From the NCBI GenBank assembly GCA_017437065.1, contig JAFSBX010000034.1:1-37517 (forward strand): a DNA stretch of 37,517 nt. Direction: 5' to 3'. The notes under the pieces are model-generated. The model was not told where the DNA came from. It was given only the letters and a program-made list of their open reading frames with translations, and made no database searches. The stretch is from Lachnospiraceae bacterium. GTDB taxonomy: Bacteria; Bacillota; Clostridia; Lachnospirales; Lachnospiraceae. The position numbers and the translations under genes are program-made. Below, piece by piece: positions 1 through 10,043 of this stretch; the stretch's first letter is position 1, and the number at the start of each line of letters is the position of its first letter.

Positions 1-1
1 A

Positions 2-172
2 AACAAGCCTGTTAATGAACCGATTTATCAGTTCCTTGACAGAAAACGAGCCGAAGGAAAACCTTATCTCGTTTACATGACTGCGGGCGCCAATAAGTTC
101 CTTAGAATCTATTATGGCAAAGTCAAGGAGTGTTTACGCAATCTGGAAAAGGAATCAAACGAAGAGTCCTGA
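2..172 (+). pseudogene. IS110-family transposase, C-terminal fragment cut by the window edge
   Basis: The open frame enters from the left edge and ends in TGA at 170-172, giving 56 residues. It contains the stretch YMTAGANKFLRIYYGKVKE, which I recognise as the conserved C-terminal end of IS110-type (Transposase_20) DEDD transposases. These enzymes move circular intermediates and, in studied members, use a bridge RNA to choose targets. The rest of the gene is outside the window, so I cannot tell whether the element is intact. About 110 bases downstream begins a truncated IS200 transposase on the other strand, suggesting that the IS110 element landed in, or recombined with, an IS200 copy. Typing as the C-terminus of an IS110 protein is fairly secure; calling it a pseudogene is not, because the cut is made by the window. 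Confidence 0.8.
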
Positions 173-275
173 TAGTTATCAAACATACCTTCTCAAAAAC
201 TGGCTATTGAGGCAGTTTATTTCGTGTACCCATTTTTCCCAATAAAACTTTTTTCAATTTATACTTGACTTTTTA

Positions 276-431
276 TTAGTAGGCTTTATATGCACATAGT
301 TGTTTCAAAATATCTCTTATACTCTCTTTGTATTGATTGTAAATAATTTTTCGTCTATACTTTGGAGTGAAGACGATGTGGTACTTACACATCCATTTTG
401 TATATGCTAATGAATTACTTTTGTTAGCCAT
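276..431 (-). pseudogene. tnpA: IS200/IS605-type TnpA transposase, N-terminal remnant
   Basis: A 51-codon reading frame starts at ATG 431 behind a good AAGGAAAGG site. It opens MANKSNSLAYTKWMCKYHIV and continues FTPKYRRKI, the strongly conserved N-terminus of Y1 HUH transposases of the IS200 group. A full TnpA has about 150 residues and carries the HUH motif and catalytic tyrosine further on. Here family similarity stops near residue 49 (codon near 283) and a TAA follows, so HUH and tyrosine are both missing. The copy cannot be active. The break point faces the IS110 transposase tail, so that element or a deletion probably removed the rest. The upstream subterminal hairpin of the element survives at 512-532. 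Confidence 0.85.
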
Positions 432-511
432 TTAATCACCTTTCCTTTCTTTAATAATGGCTTGGACACCTCTATTATACAAGAAAGGTGATTGTGCTTT
501 AAGCACTTATT

Positions 512-532
512 GCACCACCCGCATAGCAGGTG
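512..532 (-). repeat. IS200 left-end imperfect hairpin
   Basis: ACCACC and GGTGGT flank a short centre (CGCATAGCA), giving an imperfect palindrome about 80 bases upstream of the tnpA remnant. Position and sequence match the structured end that IS200-type TnpA recognises as single-stranded DNA; in this family it can also occlude the transposase ribosome binding site. It marks the surviving left end of the element. Confidence 0.65.
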
Positions 533-601
533 GTTTATTGTTTCGCGCATCTCCATTTTTCAATTTAGAAAAACTCCGACGCGCTCAACAGACTAAAGTC
601 C

Positions 602-640
602 ATAAAAATAGCCGTCATTACTGCAATAATGACGGCTGTT
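602..640 (-). terminator. Rho-independent terminator, possibly of a small RNA
   Basis: A perfect 11-bp stem (610-620 with 627-637) and a 6-base loop are followed on the minus strand by ATTTTTAT. It lies downstream of a minus-strand promoter at 704-732 and beyond the gdhA terminator, so it would end a separate short transcript. A second inverted repeat, TGTTACA and TGTAACA around one base (637-651), abuts the stem. Confidence 0.6.
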
Positions 641-697
641 ACATTGTAACACGCTAATGTTATTCGGGTAAGCCACTTCTTTGCTTTCCCTTTTTCT
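603..697 (-). ncRNA. Candidate ~95-nt small RNA or small-peptide unit
   Basis: A promoter-like pair (704-732) and a strong terminator (602-640) bracket about 95 bases with no recognisable gene. One minus-strand frame stays open through the interval and past the terminator to a TAA at about 565. It would encode a hydrophobic peptide (…AVIIAVMTAIFMDF…) but has no ATG, GTG or TTG at a sensible place. The unit could be a free-standing small RNA, a decayed small membrane peptide of the type I toxin kind, or a relic of a mobile element. I do not recognise a family. Confidence 0.3.
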
Positions 698-703
698 ATT
701 ATT

Positions 704-732
704 ACTATATCACTTTTCTATTTCTCTTGCAG
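704..732 (-). promoter_or_regulatory. Putative promoter of the small-RNA unit
   Basis: Minus-strand CTGCAA (727-732), 17 bases, then TATAGT (704-709) preceded by TGA, so the -10 element is of the extended type. Start would be near 697. The -35 match is weak. Confidence 0.4.
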
Positions 733-864
733 GCTTTTTCTACCGCTTATATTTGTTATCTCCCTACGTTATCCGTTTATAACCATTATCTTTTTGTCTC
801 CCACTTGTCGCCCACGATGTTCTGTGACCCCCTTTTAACTTCCTTTTTGTTAATATTCTGACAA
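733..864. other. Intergenic stretch without recognisable gene
   Basis: Together with 432-600 this is the rest of the gene-poor left end. I see no open frame with a ribosome binding site on either strand and no RNA family signature. It probably represents the outer flank of the insertion-sequence debris next to the gdhA terminator. Confidence 0.4.
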
Positions 865-900
865 TAAAAAAATCCCACAAACACTCGGTTTGTGGGTAAT
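865..900 (-). terminator. gdhA rho-independent terminator
   Basis: A 9-bp stem (874-882 with 888-896, CCCACAAAC and GTTTGTGGG) and a 5-base loop, followed on the minus strand by a run of seven T. It lies 12 bases after the gdhA stop codon. Confidence 0.9.
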
Positions 901-911
901 TTTTTTAATTC

Positions 912-2318
<1,407 letters not shown>

Positions 2319-2340
2319 TCAGACTTCCTGTCCATGTATT

Positions 2341-2369
2341 ATTATAAATGCTGTCCTTTAAAATCACAA
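2341..2369 (-). promoter_or_regulatory. gdhA sigma-A promoter
   Basis: Minus-strand TTGTGA (2364-2369), exactly 17 bases, and a perfect TATAAT (2341-2346). The transcript would begin near 2334 and have a leader of about 75 bases before the gdhA start. Confidence 0.75.
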
Positions 2370-2418
2370 GTGCTTTATTACATTAAACTAGAAAAGTTTT
2401 TTTTGTTTTTTTAGGCAT

Positions 2419-2443
2419 ATTGTACAATAATACTTGTATACAA
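2419..2443. promoter_or_regulatory. Twin palindromes upstream of the gdhA promoter
   Basis: Two perfect 10-bp palindromes stand 5 bases apart: ATTGTACAAT (2419-2428) and TTGTATACAA (2434-2443). They share the TTGTA/TACAA half-sites and are centred about 90-105 bases upstream of the predicted gdhA start. They resemble operators for a dimeric helix-turn-helix regulator of the GntR kind. No regulator is encoded nearby. Confidence 0.4.
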
Positions 2444-2444
2444 T

Positions 2445-2876
2445 CTAAAGATAAGACTTAAGACTCTCGACATTTTTTTCCTCAAAATCCATTAATTCCT
2501 TTGCAAACTCAACGGCTTCCCTCCCTGCCATCTTATTCTGATTCACTGACTTCCACATATCCGTAAGCCCACGGTTACTCCCCTGAATCACCAGCTCCGC
2601 AATATGACTTGTACTGGTATTCAAAAATGTACTTGAATGAATCCCCGTAGCCAACAAAATATCCTGTATATAAGTCCCTCTGTACGGATCCGCTTTTTCC
2701 TCCAACAATTTATCCACCGCACGGTTACGCAATTCCGAATATTTCAAGCCCTGCTTTGTCAGCTGCCTTGCCAATTCTACATCATGTACCTTATCCGAAA
2801 TAATATTAATTGCCTTCATCCCCATTTCGGCATTTTTCTGAATATTTCTATAAATAGCTAAATCCTGCTTCTGCAT
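2445..2876 (-). CDS. Small predicted helical-bundle protein of unknown function
   Basis: A 143-residue soluble protein with no signal peptide or membrane segment. The composition predicts four or five amphipathic helices, including IQKNAEMGMKAINIISDKV near the N-terminus and HIAELVIQGSNRGLTDMWKS in the C-terminal half. The layout resembles uncharacterised ferritin-like bundle proteins that I associate with Clostridia, but the typical di-iron pattern of paired E-x-x-H motifs is not visible, so metal binding is doubtful. I start it at the ATG at 2876, about 9 bases after AAGGAG; the upstream TTG overlaps that site. It is separated from the next upstream gene by a strong terminator at 2984-3045 and has no clear terminator before the gdhA control region. 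No function is assigned. Confidence 0.75.
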   Translation of the reverse strand: MQKQDLAIYRNIQKNAEMGMKAINIISDKVHDVELARQLTKQGLKYSELRNRAVDKLLEEKADPYRGTYIQDILLATGIHSSTFLNTSTSHIAELVIQGSNRGLTDMWKSVNQNKMAGREAVEFAKELMDFEEKNVESLKSYL

Positions 2877-2983
2877 CCTATCCAACTCCTTTTCCTATTC
2901 TATATCAGTAGAATTTCCATTATTTTCTTCTTTATACAAAACCTCAATCAAAACACTTTTATAAAAACTCTCAATCTGCCACT

Positions 2984-3045
2984 GACAAAAAAAGAAACTT
3001 TTGCCGGAATCTCAATAATTCCTTACAAAAGTTTCTTTTATTATT
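2984..3045 (-). terminator. Terminator of the Ig-like surface protein gene
   Basis: A 10-bp stem (2994-3003 with 3026-3035) is extended by an inner GGAAT/ATTCC pairing (3006-3010 with 3018-3022). On the minus strand it is followed by seven T. A shorter T run on the other side would allow weak action in both directions. Confidence 0.9.
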
Positions 3046-3056
3046 ACTTTTAAATT

Positions 3057-6000
3057 CTACTGTTCTTTTACCTGTACATTCATTTTAACCCTTACCGGTT
3101 TACCGCTTTCGCTTCCTGTAACCTTCTGTGCACCTTTAAAATACACATCAGCCTGAATGGTATACTGTCCCGGTTTTATCGTATCATCGTTCAGTACAAC
3201 ATACGCGTGACCTTTATCATACTCCACTCCAAATCCTGCCGGAAGCACTCTTGTGACTACTTCCTTGATTTGAATTCCGTCAGGCAGTGTTTCATTCAAA
3301 TCAAAATTCATTACCTTATCTGCTTCTGCTTTATACACTGTCTGCTTTGGAATAGCTTTTAACTTCGGTACACTCTGGGTAAGCTTAAAGCTGATATCTT
3401 TTTCCAGTACCGTTCCATTTTTGAGTGTTACTTCCACTTTACCTTTATATGCCGTTCCTGCCTTCAACTCAGCCGCATTTCTCGCATAAATAGTAATCTT
3501 ATTCTTTTCCCTTACACTATAGAAATTGTTGGTAAACTCAACATCTGTGCCATTTATAAGATGAATATCTGCAATTTCAGCATTTACTCCGCTTACACTT
3601 ACAGTTGCTGTCAATGTGGATGCCTTTCTGTTTAATAAATCCATTTTACCACTGACCTTTACACCGACTGTTGGTTTCTTTCTGTTAATTTTCAGTGTAA
3701 TTTTGGCTGTTTTAACATTTGTATAATCAGCGGTTTCATCAAACACATTTACAAACTGCAAACTATAGCTTGATTTCTTAACCAATCCTGCTTCTACCGC
3801 CTCCGGTTTCAGTCCGATTGTCAGATTCCCATCCTGATATTCTGCCGTGAACATATCTTCGTATTCTGAATTAACAAAATCCCATTTTCCGGTTTTTAAT
3901 GTTACATTGCTCTTATTGGTTTTTGCCGTTAAAGTTGTTACTTCCTCTTTTGCAATCGTATTTAAAGTAACCGTCGTCTTTCCAAAACTTACGACCGGAT
4001 TCACTTTTTCAGGTGAAGCTTTCACTGTAACATCTAATTCAACCGGTGTTCTCCAACCATCCTTATTCACCACTACTTTCTGCTTATAGGTGGCTGCTTT
4101 TTTGATGCTGCTTACACTTTCTACAAGCTTTATTTCCATCTTATCGCTTGCTTTTTCATTAAGAATATTCCACTTCACGTTTTTATCCGACTTCAAAGAA
4201 ACCTGATAATCCGTTAAGTTTTCCTTCTTTGTGTTATTATAAAGAGTAATTTGTGCAGTATCCCCCTGACTTATCAGTACATCAGGAACTGTCAGCTGTT
4301 TCAACGAAGGTTTTGTCACCTTTGCAGTTACTGTTACACTAACCAGTATCGGTTTTTCATAACCTTTCAAGTCTACTCTGAGTCTTCCCTTAATCTTTTT
4401 AGAAGCACAGTCTGCAAACTTTTCTTCTTTAATGGCTATATACCAGCCATCCTGTCTTTCCATAATTTCATAGTAGTCTTCCAGTGCTTCACTTTCCACT
4501 ATCGTCACATTTTCAATCTCTGCTTTTGTATCTATCTTGAGTTTTGTCCATGTGCCACGTTCAAAGCTGTTCACTGTCACATTGGAAATCTTCACACCGG
4601 GCTTACTATCCGCAATTTTAAAGGAAGTTGTAATCTTTTCCCATGCTCCGTCATCACTGAAACTGCTCTCAATCTCCATGTCTGTACGTTTTACGGATAA
4701 AACAATTTCATATGTACCGGCTTTCGTTGTACTCTGTGCCAGTATAGGACTTTCCATTGCCAATTGATACTGCGAATCCTCCAATTTTAATATTCTTAAA
4801 TTCTTTCGTGTAAATCCTAAATCCGCACTGCTGCCGTTACCATCTGCACCCTTCATTCTTACGGAATCAATTGTCACATCCGTAATCTCTGAACCATTGA
4901 CACCTGTCAAAGTAAATATTGTATCACTTAAAACACCTTTTTTGTTTTCTTCTCCATCTACTTCTACAATTTCGCCTGCTTTATTGACAGTTCCAAGTGA
5001 AGCTGTTTCTAAGATCGGCGTTCCCGAATACATTCCGAAAGCAACCTGTCTGCTTACATGCATCTTATCATTTGCCATACAGGTAATTTTAAATTTACCT
5101 GCTTTTTTTACTTTTACAGTTATAATATTGCTCGCTTCATTAGTATCAATAATCTCTGCCATGGAAGTATCGGAAATGCTGAATGACAATTTTTTTCCTG
5201 CCATAACAACATTATCTGCATTATTTGCCAACGCTTTTAATTTAAAAGTACTGCCTTCTTTGAATTCTTCCTCAACCAGATTTGTAATGTCTACCCATTT
5301 TGTCTTTCCGTTTTCTGCTGAATACTGGAACTCAATATTTTTTACCTGCTGCTCCGTCCAGACAGTTACCTTGGTTGTTGCCTTTCTTTTTAACGGATCA
5401 TCTTTTAATGCAGCCGTAATTGTTACTGCTGTATCCTTTGTAACTTTAGTCTTCGGATTCGCATATGCAATTCCTTTTTCATCCACATACACAAGCTCCG
5501 GATTAGAACTTGTAAATGTAAATAATTCCGCATCTAATTTTGACTTTGTACTTTTATTTATAAAATAAAGCTGTACAAAGGCATTCCCATCATTTTTTGC
5601 CTGCTGGATTCCATAATTACCGGAAGCTGCCGCTACCGCCTGTCCTTTTTTTACCGGATAAGCGGCTACCGTACAGGAAACTTCTTTTGCATTATCTGCA
5701 CATAGTGTTACTTTGGCAGTACCATAACCGATTACCGTTACCAATCCATTCTCGTCTACCGTTACAATTTCTTCATCACTGCTTGTCCATGTATACTCTG
5801 TAGTTTCATCAGCTCCCTTTGTGGTAAATTCAATCTGTGCCTGTGTTCCAAGTCCGATAAGCTCCAGACTGGTTTTTTTCAATTTCAGACTGGTCACTTT
5901 TGTCTTTCCAACCCGTACCGTTACTTCCTGAGACACCGGTGTTTCTTCTTTCGCAAACGCCTTGCTTGTACAACGCACCGTAGCTGTTAATCCTTCCGGT

Positions 6001-8861
6001 GCATTTTTTGCCACCGTTACCTTACCTTTTGCATCAATTTTTACCAGATTTTTCTTTTCGCCATCCGTAAACTCATACCCTTCCGGTATCACAATTTCAT
6101 CCACCGGTATTGTCCAGGTTACTGCTTTATTTTTTGTATTCGCCGGAAGCAGGGTGGGTTTCAGTGTCACTGTCCCTTTTGGTGCTACTACAAATTCATC
6201 CCTTGTAAATACAATTTCTTCCGGACGCTGTTCTACAGAAACAGTACAACTGCCGGACACATTGCTGCCATCTACTACACTTACGGTAATCTTTGCTTTT
6301 CCGCCTTTCAGCGCTGTAACATGTCCTTTTTCATCCACGACAGCCACTTCTTCATCAGAACTTTTATACACAACCGCAACATCATTTAATGACTTTTCGT
6401 TTCCGTCCTTATCATAAATTTTTGTTACCAATGCTATCTGATTTCCACTCTTTGCTGCTACAGATGTTTTTCCATTATAGGATAAAGATGCTTTTGCCGT
6501 GGCACTGACGCTGCTAATTGCAACCGCCATTTCAGTCTGCACTTTACCTCTTCCATCGTCATAAGCTGTAGCAACTATCTTTGCCGTTCCTTCGTTTTCT
6601 GCTATAAATACTTTCTGTTCTCCATCGTAAATCAGGCATCCTTTTGGTGAAGCATCTTTTACTTCCCAACGAATGATTTCATCCGTTACCTCTTCCGGTG
6701 CAATTTCTGCCGAAAGTTTCATTTTTGTCCCTACTGCAACTGTGGTTGCCGGCACAGGCAACTTTAATTCTTCTATCAGACGTTTTACGGTAACCGTAAT
6801 GGCATCGCTCTTACCACTTTCCTGATGCACCGCTATAATCTGTGCCGTTCCGGGAGCTACCGCGGTTACATGTCCTTTTTCATCTACCGTTGCTACACTT
6901 TCATCACTGGAACGATAGGTACATGTCAGACTGGAATCCGTCATAATAATATCACATGTATTATCTAATTTTTCACTGAATATCCCCTTATCACCATTGC
7001 AATACAGCGTTATATCATCACCGTTAATTTTAACTTCATCTATATCATTCGAAACAATTATCGTTACTTTATCGTATACACCATTTTCTGCTTTTGCAGT
7101 AATCTGTGCCATACCTTTTCCGGTAGCCGTAATTAATCCTGACTCGGATACGACTGCTACTTTTTCATCCGAAGATGTCCATGTAATTGTTTGGTTGGTA
7201 GCATTTGCCGGTAAGATTTCTGCTGTCAGCTGATACGTTTCTCCGGGTTTTATTTCATCTTTATGCCCAATGGTTCTGTCTTCATCCGATAAGTTAAAAC
7301 TTATTTTTCTTACGGGTACTACTACAGACTCATCATCCTTTATGTTTTCCTCTTCTACAACATTTACCGCCAATTTCGTACTTAATTCATCTACCGTAAT
7401 TTTAACGTTTGTCTTTCCTAACTTCTCTTTTGATGTCAGGATTATCTTTCCATCTTCCACACTGCAATTTACAAGTTCTTTATCTTCCGGTTCTGCCGTA
7501 ATCATACGGTTTGTCGCTTCCAAAGGAAGAATTGTCACTACTACTTCCTTACTGTTTCCGCCTTTTTCAATTTCCAGACTGTCTTTTTCCAGTTCAATCT
7601 TATTCACAGGTACCGTAACCGTTACATTACATTCCGCACTGACTCCTCCTGCGGTTGCAGTAATTACCACTGCACCTGCTTTATGTGCCCTGATAATTCC
7701 GTTATCCACGGATGCGATTTCCGGATCGCTACTTGTCCACACTACCTTTTCATCTGCATCAGATGGTTCCACAAAAGCATCCAAAATTCCTGCAGTACCT
7801 ATACGCAAAGACATTTCATACTTATTCAATATCACCTGCTCTGCCGTAACCGTTACTGACACTGTTGCAGTTACTGTTTTTGTACCTGCCTTTGCCGTAA
7901 TCGTTGTAGAACCTTTTCCTACCGCCGTAACCATACCGTTTTCATCCACTTTGGCAATAGATGTATTACCCGTTGTCCACTCTATATCAGGTCTTGTGGC
8001 ATTTACAGGCTCATATGTAAGGGATAGCTGCTTTGTTTCACCTCTGTTCAGTGCAAATGCCGCAAAATCCTCTTCTCCCCAGCCAATTCCCTGCAACTCA
8101 ATCTCATTGTTTACAATCTCAGAAAATTCGCCTTCTACAGTCTGCGCTTCCACAGTCTGATAAGCACACACTTTATAGTAATATACTTTTCCAATCTCCG
8201 CCAAATCATCTGTAAAAGAGGCTTTCGTCTCATCTACACTCACTCCGCTTTCCATAAGCTGCCACGCTTCACCCTGATTTTCAGATTTGTATACACGATA
8301 ACCTTCTGCATTCGTAATCAATGCCCATTCAAACGATACTTTTCCTTCATCCGAAACTGTCAGATTTTCAATGACCGGAGCTTCCAGACTTTCTTCCTCA
8401 TTTACAGAATCATCTGTTTTTATCCCTACCTCCGCTTCTGTCTCTAATTGTATCTCTGTATATACTTCTGTTTCAGTTTCAAGCTGTATTTCTGTTTCCT
8501 GTTCTGTTTCGTTACTTACACCATCCGGTATTTCTTCTGTACCTTCCGTTTCAGCTTCACTTTCTTTTTCTGCCTCTGAAGTACTTTCTGTCTCAAATTC
8601 ACTTTCTGTCTCTGAAATACTTTCCGTTTCTGTTTCTTCTATCACTTCTGAAGACGTTTCCACTTCCGACTCTGCAACTGTTTCGGAAATTGTCTCCGCC
8701 ACTTCCTCATTCTCTGATTCTACTTCTGTTTCCCCATTTTCAACAACTACCGCTTCCTGTGTTGTTGCATTCTGTGCTGCCGCTGCTGTCATACTACTTT
8801 CTGCCGCCAATATTGCCGCCAAAGCAAAACTGGTCACTCTGCATAAAAACCGACGCTTCAT
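3057..8861 (-). CDS. Very large secreted protein with fibronectin III and repeated Big_2 Ig-like domains
   Basis: The product has 1934 residues. A signal peptide (MKRRFLCRVTSFALAAILAA, with a likely cut near residue 29 after AAAA) is followed by a low-complexity stretch at about 33-157 dominated by Glu, Thr and Ser. One fibronectin type III-like domain spans about 160-255. Then comes a run of bacterial Ig-like group 2 domains to roughly 1270, recognised by recurring W(T)SSDexvaxVdexGxVTAxxxGtAxIta blocks, for example near 293-335, 374-412, 558-600 and 648-690. The remaining 660 residues are beta-rich but match nothing I know. There is no LPXTG motif, terminal membrane helix, SLH or choline-binding repeat, so attachment to the wall is unexplained. 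An adhesin or surface-scaffold role is inferred. AGGGAG precedes the ATG. The gene is monocistronic, with a strong terminator. Confidence 0.88.
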   Translation of the reverse strand: MKRRFLCRVTSFALAAILAAESSMTAAAAQNATTQEAVVVENGETEVESENEEVAETISETVAESEVETSSEVIEETETESISETESEFETESTSEAEKESEAETEGTEEIPDGVSNETEQETEIQLETETEVYTEIQLETEAEVGIKTDDSVNEEESLEAPVIENLTVSDEGKVSFEWALITNAEGYRVYKSENQGEAWQLMESGVSVDETKASFTDDLAEIGKVYYYKVCAYQTVEAQTVEGEFSEIVNNEIELQGIGWGEEDFAAFALNRGETKQLSLTYEPVNATRPDIEWTTGNTSIAKVDENGMVTAVGKGSTTITAKAGTKTVTATVSVTVTAEQVILNKYEMSLRIGTAGILDAFVEPSDADEKVVWTSSDPEIASVDNGIIRAHKAGAVVITATAGGVSAECNVTVTVPVNKIELEKDSLEIEKGGNSKEVVVTILPLEATNRMITAEPEDKELVNCSVEDGKIILTSKEKLGKTNVKITVDELSTKLAVNVVEEENIKDDESVVVPVRKISFNLSDEDRTIGHKDEIKPGETYQLTAEILPANATNQTITWTSSDEKVAVVSESGLITATGKGMAQITAKAENGVYDKVTIIVSNDIDEVKINGDDITLYCNGDKGIFSEKLDNTCDIIMTDSSLTCTYRSSDESVATVDEKGHVTAVAPGTAQIIAVHQESGKSDAITVTVKRLIEELKLPVPATTVAVGTKMKLSAEIAPEEVTDEIIRWEVKDASPKGCLIYDGEQKVFIAENEGTAKIVATAYDDGRGKVQTEMAVAISSVSATAKASLSYNGKTSVAAKSGNQIALVTKIYDKDGNEKSLNDVAVVYKSSDEEVAVVDEKGHVTALKGGKAKITVSVVDGSNVSGSCTVSVEQRPEEIVFTRDEFVVAPKGTVTLKPTLLPANTKNKAVTWTIPVDEIVIPEGYEFTDGEKKNLVKIDAKGKVTVAKNAPEGLTATVRCTSKAFAKEETPVSQEVTVRVGKTKVTSLKLKKTSLELIGLGTQAQIEFTTKGADETTEYTWTSSDEEIVTVDENGLVTVIGYGTAKVTLCADNAKEVSCTVAAYPVKKGQAVAAASGNYGIQQAKNDGNAFVQLYFINKSTKSKLDAELFTFTSSNPELVYVDEKGIAYANPKTKVTKDTAVTITAALKDDPLKRKATTKVTVWTEQQVKNIEFQYSAENGKTKWVDITNLVEEEFKEGSTFKLKALANNADNVVMAGKKLSFSISDTSMAEIIDTNEASNIITVKVKKAGKFKITCMANDKMHVSRQVAFGMYSGTPILETASLGTVNKAGEIVEVDGEENKKGVLSDTIFTLTGVNGSEITDVTIDSVRMKGADGNGSSADLGFTRKNLRILKLEDSQYQLAMESPILAQSTTKAGTYEIVLSVKRTDMEIESSFSDDGAWEKITTSFKIADSKPGVKISNVTVNSFERGTWTKLKIDTKAEIENVTIVESEALEDYYEIMERQDGWYIAIKEEKFADCASKKIKGRLRVDLKGYEKPILVSVTVTAKVTKPSLKQLTVPDVLISQGDTAQITLYNNTKKENLTDYQVSLKSDKNVKWNILNEKASDKMEIKLVESVSSIKKAATYKQKVVVNKDGWRTPVELDVTVKASPEKVNPVVSFGKTTVTLNTIAKEEVTTLTAKTNKSNVTLKTGKWDFVNSEYEDMFTAEYQDGNLTIGLKPEAVEAGLVKKSSYSLQFVNVFDETADYTNVKTAKITLKINRKKPTVGVKVSGKMDLLNRKASTLTATVSVSGVNAEIADIHLINGTDVEFTNNFYSVREKNKITIYARNAAELKAGTAYKGKVEVTLKNGTVLEKDISFKLTQSVPKLKAIPKQTVYKAEADKVMNFDLNETLPDGIQIKEVVTRVLPAGFGVEYDKGHAYVVLNDDTIKPGQYTIQADVYFKGAQKVTGSESGKPVRVKMNVQVKEQ

Positions 8862-9019
8862 TTAACTACACACTCCCTCTATTCTTTCTATCTTTTCACT
8901 ACATAAAAGCAATTTCTAAATAAGCACCTTTTGACACTCGAATCCTAATACTCAAATTATGGCGAAAAATACCACATCCAGTATATTTTACGTCATAAAA
9001 TATGATTAGTAAATTAAAT

Positions 9020-10024
9020 TCAAGAAAAATTAATAATTTTGTTATGCATCCATTTTTCAACCGGAACCAACAGAAAATGTACTAACAGCAACAGTATTAA
9101 CACATACCCCATTCCGATTATCGGATTCGTAAAATCTATGCCAATTCCTAAAAAAGACAACCCACCAATTGCTAACGTTTTTATCAGGAACTCACTTCCA
9201 CACAAATAAAGTGTCTCCTCACCAATTTTTTGTAAAAATCTCCATTTTTGCAAAAGCAAGGCTACTACCAGATTTACCCATATGAGCAGTATAGCTGTTA
9301 CAAACGGATGCATAATTCTTACAACAGGGATTTTCTCCAGTACACTAAGCAGATCCATTCCCACAAACAAAAACCCCGCATAAATTCCGCCTGCAACCCC
9401 CGTTCCCGCCACAACAATACTTTTCTTCTTTCCCTCTTTTTGCAGAAATTCCTGCAATTTCGGAAACACACAATACCCAGTACAATAATATACAAGATAG
9501 TACAATGCACAATCTGCATTATAGGGAATCATCGGCACCATATTGGGTTTATACGGCATAAATCTCGCTGCAAAAACATACAAAATAATTCCTGCAATAA
9601 AAATCAGACTTCTTTTTTTCAGACATTTTATCAACTGAAACAAAATACTCATTACAAAAAGACATGTCAAAAACCAGAGTGAATAAGCAAAAATCTGATT
9701 TCTAAGTCCTCCGTAAACAATTTGCTTTAACATAAGCTTTATCAATTCTATATTACACTTTTCATAAATAATTACCAAAAACATGGAAATCACTGCAAAG
9801 AAAAAAAAGGGTACAAGCACCATCTTCACTTTCTTTTTTGCATAGTCCACAAAAGATGTCTGCTTTTGTAAAGCTTCTGTACAGCCTGATATAAAAAAGA
9901 AAAGAGGTACATGATACCGAAGAATAAATTCATAACTTCTTCCTAACCCTTCTCCCAAATGCCAAAAATAAATGGACACTATCCCCAAAAACTTTAACAC
10001 ATCAATCCATGCAATCCGTTTCAC
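9020..10024 (-). CDS. Acyltransferase-3 family integral membrane protein
   Basis: The protein has 334 residues and about ten hydrophobic segments. The N-terminal block RIAWIDVLKFLGIVSIYFWH, followed by YHVPLFFFISG, is characteristic of acyltransferase family 3 (OafA/WecH-like). In these proteins a conserved histidine near the first membrane segment is needed to move an acetyl or similar acyl group onto an extracytoplasmic sugar. The substrate cannot be read from the sequence; a cell-surface glycan is likely. I place the start at the GTG at 10024, because GGAGGAG sits 6 bases upstream, whereas the ATG at 10039 overlaps that site. A 12-bp hairpin lies just upstream. The gene follows the HD-GYP gene on the same strand by about 100 bases. 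Confidence 0.8.
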   Translation of the reverse strand: MKRIAWIDVLKFLGIVSIYFWHLGEGLGRSYEFILRYHVPLFFFISGCTEALQKQTSFVDYAKKKVKMVLVPFFFFAVISMFLVIIYEKCNIELIKLMLKQIVYGGLRNQIFAYSLWFLTCLFVMSILFQLIKCLKKRSLIFIAGIILYVFAARFMPYKPNMVPMIPYNADCALYYLVYYCTGYCVFPKLQEFLQKEGKKKSIVVAGTGVAGGIYAGFLFVGMDLLSVLEKIPVVRIMHPFVTAILLIWVNLVVALLLQKWRFLQKIGEETLYLCGSEFLIKTLAIGGLSFLGIGIDFTNPIIGMGYVLILLLLVHFLLVPVEKWMHNKIINFS

Positions 10025-10043
10025 ATTCTTCTCCTCCATACCA

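Noticed and set aside
276-431. Intact IS200 transposase
   Set aside because: Only about 50 codons remain; the HUH motif and catalytic tyrosine are missing.
457-657. A 66-codon plus-strand frame over the IS200 end
   Set aside because: It reads through the IS200 hairpin and the small-RNA terminator on the opposite strand, and lacks a ribosome binding site.
3057-3120. Sortase anchor at the end of the Ig-like protein
   Set aside because: The C-terminus reads VQVKEQ with no LPXTG-like motif, hydrophobic stretch or basic tail.
7270-8160. A 296-codon plus-strand open frame opposite the Ig-like protein gene
   Set aside because: It is an antisense shadow of a repetitive gene: composition is Ser/Thr/Phe-rich, with no ribosome binding site and no family match. 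The same applies to several other plus-strand frames between 3.8 and 8.9 kb.
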